This document shows, in pieces, positions 59,291-64,000 of a stretch of 64,000 nucleotides of DNA. The translations under genes were made by a program, and so were the position numbers. The DNA comes from Chamaelirium japonicum (Eukaryota; Streptophyta; Magnoliopsida; Liliales; Melanthiaceae). The notes under the pieces were generated by a model, which was not told the origin of the DNA, searched no databases, and saw only the letters and a list, made by a program, of their open reading frames with translations. The number at the start of each line of letters is the position of its first letter. Position 1 is the stretch's first letter. The DNA lies in contig OX393553.1 in assembly GCA_947650365.1 (NCBI GenBank), positions 38,233,947 through 38,297,946 of the forward strand, in the 5' to 3' direction.

Positions 59291-60076
59291 ATGAGTTTCT
59301 CGGAGGCCGATCGGCCACGCAAGGCGGCACGGTACAACTTCTCGACGCAATTCGAGCTCCCATCATGGGGCACCACCCGATTCCACGGCCGCACCGTCCG
59401 CACCTCTGAACCCCCTCCGCCCCCTCCGCCCCCTCCTCCCCCTAGCCCGACTCTCGTGTTTTCCGTACGCTACCCCAACCACGGCGAGGAGGAGGCCGCA
59501 CCACCTGCCACCCCCGGTCCCGCCACGGAGGGCACCGCCTGCACCTCTGAACCCCCTCCTCCCCTTCTCAAGAGGTTCGTGCGTCGATTCCACAACCCCG
59601 GCCACGGCAAGGAGGTGGCCGCACCACCTGCCTCCCCTCTCGCCCCCGCCCCGGAGGAGCACCGGAATCTGACCGACACTCCGGATATCAAGAAGGAGGC
59701 AAAACTCGGAGGCAACTCGGCGGCCTTTCCAGAGGGTCAACGGAATCTCAGGAGGAAGAGATCAGCGAGGCCGGAAGTGGGTGATCGGAAAGAGGTGGCC
59801 GGGCCGAGGTCTGCTCCCTTGCCACCGGTGCCTGTGCCCTACAACTCGATGTACCTGCGGTCCAGAGGCAATGTGAAGGCGTCGGGGTTCTCTATGGCGC
59901 TGACGAGGGGCGAAATAGAGGAGGATCTGTACGCCTTTACGGGGTCCAAGCCGCCTCGCTATCCCAAGCGGAGGCCCAAGGTCATCCAGGAAAAGCTCGA
60001 TGCCATCTTCCCCGGTCTCTCGTTGCCCGGCAACACCGCCCTCGATCGGTGCAGATCATTGATGGGATCAAATTAA
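59291..60076 (+). CDS. DUF1639 family protein, copy 2
   Basis: Intact 261-residue frame from ATG at 59,291, same layout as copy 1: basic N-terminus, proline-rich middle, and C-terminal DUF1639 signature with EIEEDLYAFTG, PKRRPKVIQEKLD and IFPGLSL. Differences noticed from copy 1 are one Arg/Pro change in the proline run, one Leu/Phe change (SAAFPEGQ) and one Ala/Gly change (LTRGEIEED). Upstream 1.2 kb and immediate 3' sequence are also shared, so both copies could be expressed alike. The function of the family is not established. Confidence 0.85.
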   Translation: MSFSEADRPRKAARYNFSTQFELPSWGTTRFHGRTVRTSEPPPPPPPPPPPSPTLVFSVRYPNHGEEEAAPPATPGPATEGTACTSEPPPPLLKRFVRRFHNPGHGKEVAAPPASPLAPAPEEHRNLTDTPDIKKEAKLGGNSAAFPEGQRNLRRKRSARPEVGDRKEVAGPRSAPLPPVPVPYNSMYLRSRGNVKASGFSMALTRGEIEEDLYAFTGSKPPRYPKRRPKVIQEKLDAIFPGLSLPGNTALDRCRSLMGSN

Positions 60077-61912
60077 AGGATGATCAAATTGTTTCATTCT
60101 GTGTTTGTTTGATTATGAAGTTGTGATCCAGGATTTGTTGTGTTTCAGATTTAATTCTTGTTTATTCACTTATTTCAATTCAATTCAATTCTTTAATTTG
60201 GAGAGTATATGCATGCATGCATGTACGTGCATGGCCTCTCTCTCTCTCTCTCTCTCTCTGTGTGTACGTGTGTGGGGCCATGGTCTCCTCCCTCTGTACG
60301 TGTTTATGTGGTGTGAGGATAAGTGTGCTGAATGAATGTTGGGGAGAGTATATGCATGTGGGTGTGTGCTGTGTATGGACAGATCGAGGGCAAAACCCCT
60401 GATCTGTGTGCATGGTATTTTTTTGATGGTGTTGATGGTGATCATGGTGATGTGGGGGAGTGATGATGGAGATAATGCTGATGATGGTGAGGAGGTTATG
60501 ATGTGCTCGGGAGAGAGGGGAGAAAAAATGGGGGTAGTTTCGGGTTTACCAACAAAGAGAGGGACCTTACGCTAAATGAAGCTATGAGGTGTCCTGTTTA
60601 TCGGATGGATCCGTTGCCATGGACCTCTCACATATTAACCCTTCTTTTTTTTTGGTGGACAACGGCTTTGAGGGCAAGTTAGCTCCACGATGTCCATACC
60701 GAGAGTCGAACAAGAAATCTCTTCAATATGGGAGAGAGGAAGTACCACGAGGCCGTTTCAACTGGCACGAGTGGTGTGAGCATGTGCGTGTAAGTGCGAA
60801 CACCTCTGACCCGACGAGCCTTTGGCCGTATGACACCAAGGGCCGCTACCACCTTCGGCTGCCCAGAAACTACCAGTCTATTGGGTTTTTTGTAGACTTT
60901 TCCTTTGAGGTACGAATCCGAGATGCGCTGTAAATAGTCCGATACCCTAAACTCCAACCAGCATTCGAGTGCAACATAGATTTCTATGGGAGTAAATGTG
61001 AGCGCATATGTGCTTAGGGCAATATAGCCCCTTCTTCATCTTTCTAGTTCTTTACCTAAGATAAAATAAGGAATTGGAACCGAGGCGTACGTGGCTTTGC
61101 TCTCGGATGAATTAGTAATAAACATTTCCAAAATTGAACCTGATAGAACTATTAGGCTGAGGTGTGGCGTTGCCCCTCAAATGAACTGGAAGCCGGTGCA
61201 TATACAAGAACTATTTATACGGTTCGGTAGAGTACTACCCCGCCTATGGTAAGCTCCAATAGAACTACATCACTTGAACACCACCGGTCTAAACAAATTA
61301 TAAATTTTTATAATAAATAGAATTATGTTTCTTTATTGAAGTATTATGATGGAATTATTGATGCATTCTGATCATCTGATATATAATAGAATTGTGCACA
61401 TACTGAGTTGATACGTACTATTATGCAAGCTTATCTTCCATCTCAAGTTCTGATAACCAATTAATTTAAATATCGTTGTTTATTTTAAAAGTAATTATGA
61501 TTTGTTCAGTGTGATGGTTTTGGACTTACAAAATCGTAAAGTTGCTGAGGTATTTTATTCTTGCAAAATGTCTTAGGTTGAAATAAAGAAGCAGATAACC
61601 AGAGGAAAAGCTTGCAGCAAGAATTTAACTTCATATGGCCCAAGAATCTTCGTGATTATTATTCTTTCTTGTTGTAAATACACATTGTATAAATGGAGGT
61701 GTAAATTCAGATGTTGCAACAATTATAGAACACTAGTCTTGCTTTGTATCGACTTACCACTATATATAAAGTTTTGGTTTTATTTTTATTTTTTCTCCTC
61801 TTTTCCAAAATCCTCAATCACGGTCCGTAGTTCAGGCAGCTCAGATGGGTTTCCTAGGCAGCCCGAGATGCGGGGTGTGATAGAGGAAGTGAAAATAAAA
61901 GGAAGATTACAA

Positions 61913-62475
61913 TCAGGAGCTAAGCCCTAGTAAGAAAGTCTTCAATCTCGGTATAAGATGGATTGCACACAGATAAATCAACGAATGGATCTTGTCGTAA
62001 ACCCCCTTCGATCTGATGGTTTGGTTCTGGAAGATCCTCCTGTTCCGCTCCAACCAAATACTCCAGTCAACCGCGATAGTCGTCAAGTCCCAAGATGTGT
62101 GCTTTGATACGTCTCTTTCGCTACGGTCCCCAAAGGGAGGCCAGGGAGGTTGGATGGAAGGATACATATAATATCATCTGCCAGTCCACAGAGGGGACAA
62201 AAGGAGTCTGTAATGCTCGGATGGTTAAGCTTGATAAGGTTTATCTTCATGAGAATTTTATCCTTAGTGGTTAAATCATGAATATCCTTGCCTTCATGGG
62301 ACATTTAGCCTTCTATATATATTTCGCCCAAAACCAAGTCACTCCTCTAAAGTTAATGAATCGATAAAGAGAAGTCACCGAAAATTGACCATTAGGAGCT
62401 CATCTGTTTGGAGAAGCTCTTGGAAAATGATTCTCCCTTTCTCCTCCCTTCAAGCCCTTTTACCAAGGTATGATT
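61913..62475 (-). pseudogene. LINE ORF2 relic, copy 2
   Basis: Counterpart of 29,871-30,480 in the duplicated block, with a further internal deletion near 62,168 that removes part of the zf-RVT histidine region. It retains INLIKLNHPSITDSFCPLCG and a WLERNRRIFQN-like stretch near 62,060. Non-functional. Confidence 0.8.
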
Positions 62476-63474
62476 CTTTAGGCTTCCCCTAGCTTCCCTT
62501 TGTTCCCTTTTTCTCTCGCATTTTTTATTCAATTTTATTACCCCTCAAAAAAAGAAAAAAATAAAAAGAGCATGTTCTCTAGGCAATTGTCCAGTCATCT
62601 GAAAATGAATGTGAGAAAGCAAAAAATTTTTTTTTAAAGGTAATAAATAATATTCACTATCAGTCAAAAATTACAACCTCAGGGGTGGAGAAACACCTAA
62701 GTGTGCCTACCATAGTCAAACCAAAAACAAAACTACTGATTTCGCATAAAACACTACGGAAATTAACACATTGCACCTAAGAGCTCCCCCGATTGTCAAG
62801 CCCAAAAATAATGCTCCTTATTTATGTACAGAAAGCAAAAAAACTCATAGTAGAGTTGTTAACGAGTTTACGAGAGGCCCAATGAAGAAGAGAATCATGA
62901 AGAAATTCATATGTAGAAAATTATCCCATTTGATATACAAATCACCAATCAACATATATTCTTGTCACTATATATTGTCCTTGAGGAGGAACTCTTATAA
63001 TCTTAATGTTTTCTCCTGGTTAAGTACCTTAGGTTACCTCCGCTCCAAGAAAAAATTCTAGCAAACAGAAAAATGCAAGAAAGGGGGTTTCTTTTGTAAT
63101 TTATGTTTATTTAATATTTGATTTAGGGTGAGGGTAGAAATAGGGATTTTTTTTGTTTGACCCCTTGACAGAAGTACACTAAAATATGAGTCATAGAAAA
63201 GGACAATTCAAGTTTCAAATAGTTATAGACCTTTAGTCATATTTTTAATATACATAATAAGCTAGCTCCCACCGCGAACCAACCCTATTGCTAAAGGCAA
63301 CCTATGCCCCCCGCCGTTATTGTCGGTCTTGTGCATGCCACAGCACGCCTCTGCCATCCTCCTCCCTCAGTCCCTCGGACTCCCTCTTCTTCTTCCTCCT
63401 CCATCTAAAACAATGATTGTTATTGGAGTCTGATCCCCTCAACATCTCATTTGCCATTAATGGAGGCCGAGTGC

Positions 63475-64000
63475 TGTGGGTGCAAAATTTGGCCAACGCC
63501 CAGCAATGGGACCCACTAGCCCTGCCTGGGGGCCCACAGAGACGACGACGGGACCCACTATCCTTACCTGGGGGTCCACAAAAACGACGACAGGACCCAC
63601 CAGCCCCGCCTAGATCCAGACGACAGCTACAGAAACAGCCTCTTACCCCGGTTCCTTTCCAAAAAAACTCTATAAATAGCAGACCCGACAAGTGAAATGG
63701 ATCGAAGATCTAATATCTGAATTGAACTTACGAAAATCCAGAGCTATGACATCCCAACCTTTCGATCTCTTTTGGAAGAAAGACAAGTGACATTTGGCCT
63801 GTCGAGGTCACTTCAGTTCAAGTATTAGTGAATTTAGGTTGCTCCTCATAGCACGGAGACGTAGTCTTCGGCTGAACTTTGAAATCACATCTTGTGTTAA
63901 CTTTTCGTCGATCTTTCTCTATCTCTTCTAAACCCAAGTCGACAACCTTTCAACTACTCCGAGGTTTAATCTAAAGACACTAGTCTTCGTCAACTAACGA
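63475..64000 (+). mobile_element. LTR of a second 17.6-kb-type element, cut by window end
   Basis: Starts TGTGGGTGCAAAATTTGG and follows the order of the LTRs at 17,570 and 23,803: GGGACCCAC and CCTGCCTGGGG, then near 63,850 GAGACGTAGTCTTCGGC and CATCTTGTGTTAAC. A TATAAATA box lies at 63,671-63,678. The orientation is opposite to the earlier element. Sequence directly upstream is the end of the duplicated block, so this should be the 5' end of an element or a solo LTR. The rest is outside the window. Confidence 0.8.

Overview
This is nuclear DNA from a flowering plant. The evidence is Athila-type Ty3/gypsy retrotransposons with the tRNA-Asp-type primer site TGGCGCCGTTGCCGGGGA, a Cassandra-like LTR carrying a 5S rRNA-like core, plant LINE fragments with the zf-RVT domain, a CACTA end, long CT/AT microsatellites, and a plant-specific DUF1639 gene. 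I cannot name the species. The window is almost entirely repeats; the only convincing host coding genes are two near-identical DUF1639 copies and one truncated copy.

Layout. 1-13,338: degenerate array of an AT-rich satellite with a monomer of about 152 bp (about 88 monomers), including a multi-kilobase internal duplication and a five-monomer duplication. 13,339-17,569: CACTA end, relic Athila-type LTR, two 828-bp tandem units full of small palindromes. 17,570-24,389: minus-strand LTR retrotransposon with a decayed gag, no visible pol, internal tandem and inverted repeats and a Cassandra-like LTR. 24,390-25,962: older repeats and a 472-bp MITE with a perfect 10-bp target duplication. 25,963-31,472 and 58,036-63,474: direct copies of one block that includes a complete DUF1639 gene and a LINE relic. 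31,690-32,300: Ty1/copia relic. 33,161-54,776: a 5'-truncated LINE split by a 20.6-kb LTR composite. 54,777-58,035: copia LTR, another LINE relic, unrecognised sequence and the truncated DUF1639 copy. 63,475 to the end: an LTR of the same family as the 17.6-kb element.

The most unusual object is the composite at 33,987-54,542. It has one 5-bp target duplication (ATGAT) and restores a LINE reading frame when removed, so it behaves as one integration event. Yet it holds two different elements in opposite orientations. One is an autonomous Athila-type element on the plus strand (gag, protease, RT, RNase H, integrase; two in-frame stops). The other is a non-autonomous partner on the minus strand. 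Its only reading frame joins a duplicated gag N-terminal motif to a segment resembling the protease-RT linker. The left end is a near-perfect 504-bp palindrome of U5, centred on a small hairpin that also exists in the unfolded LTR. The other joints lie at the PBS, near the polypurine tract and near the predicted U3/R boundary. I infer aberrant reverse transcription (self-primed fold-back plus template switching between two co-packaged RNAs) followed by normal integration. An assembly artefact or later rearrangement remains possible until long reads are checked.
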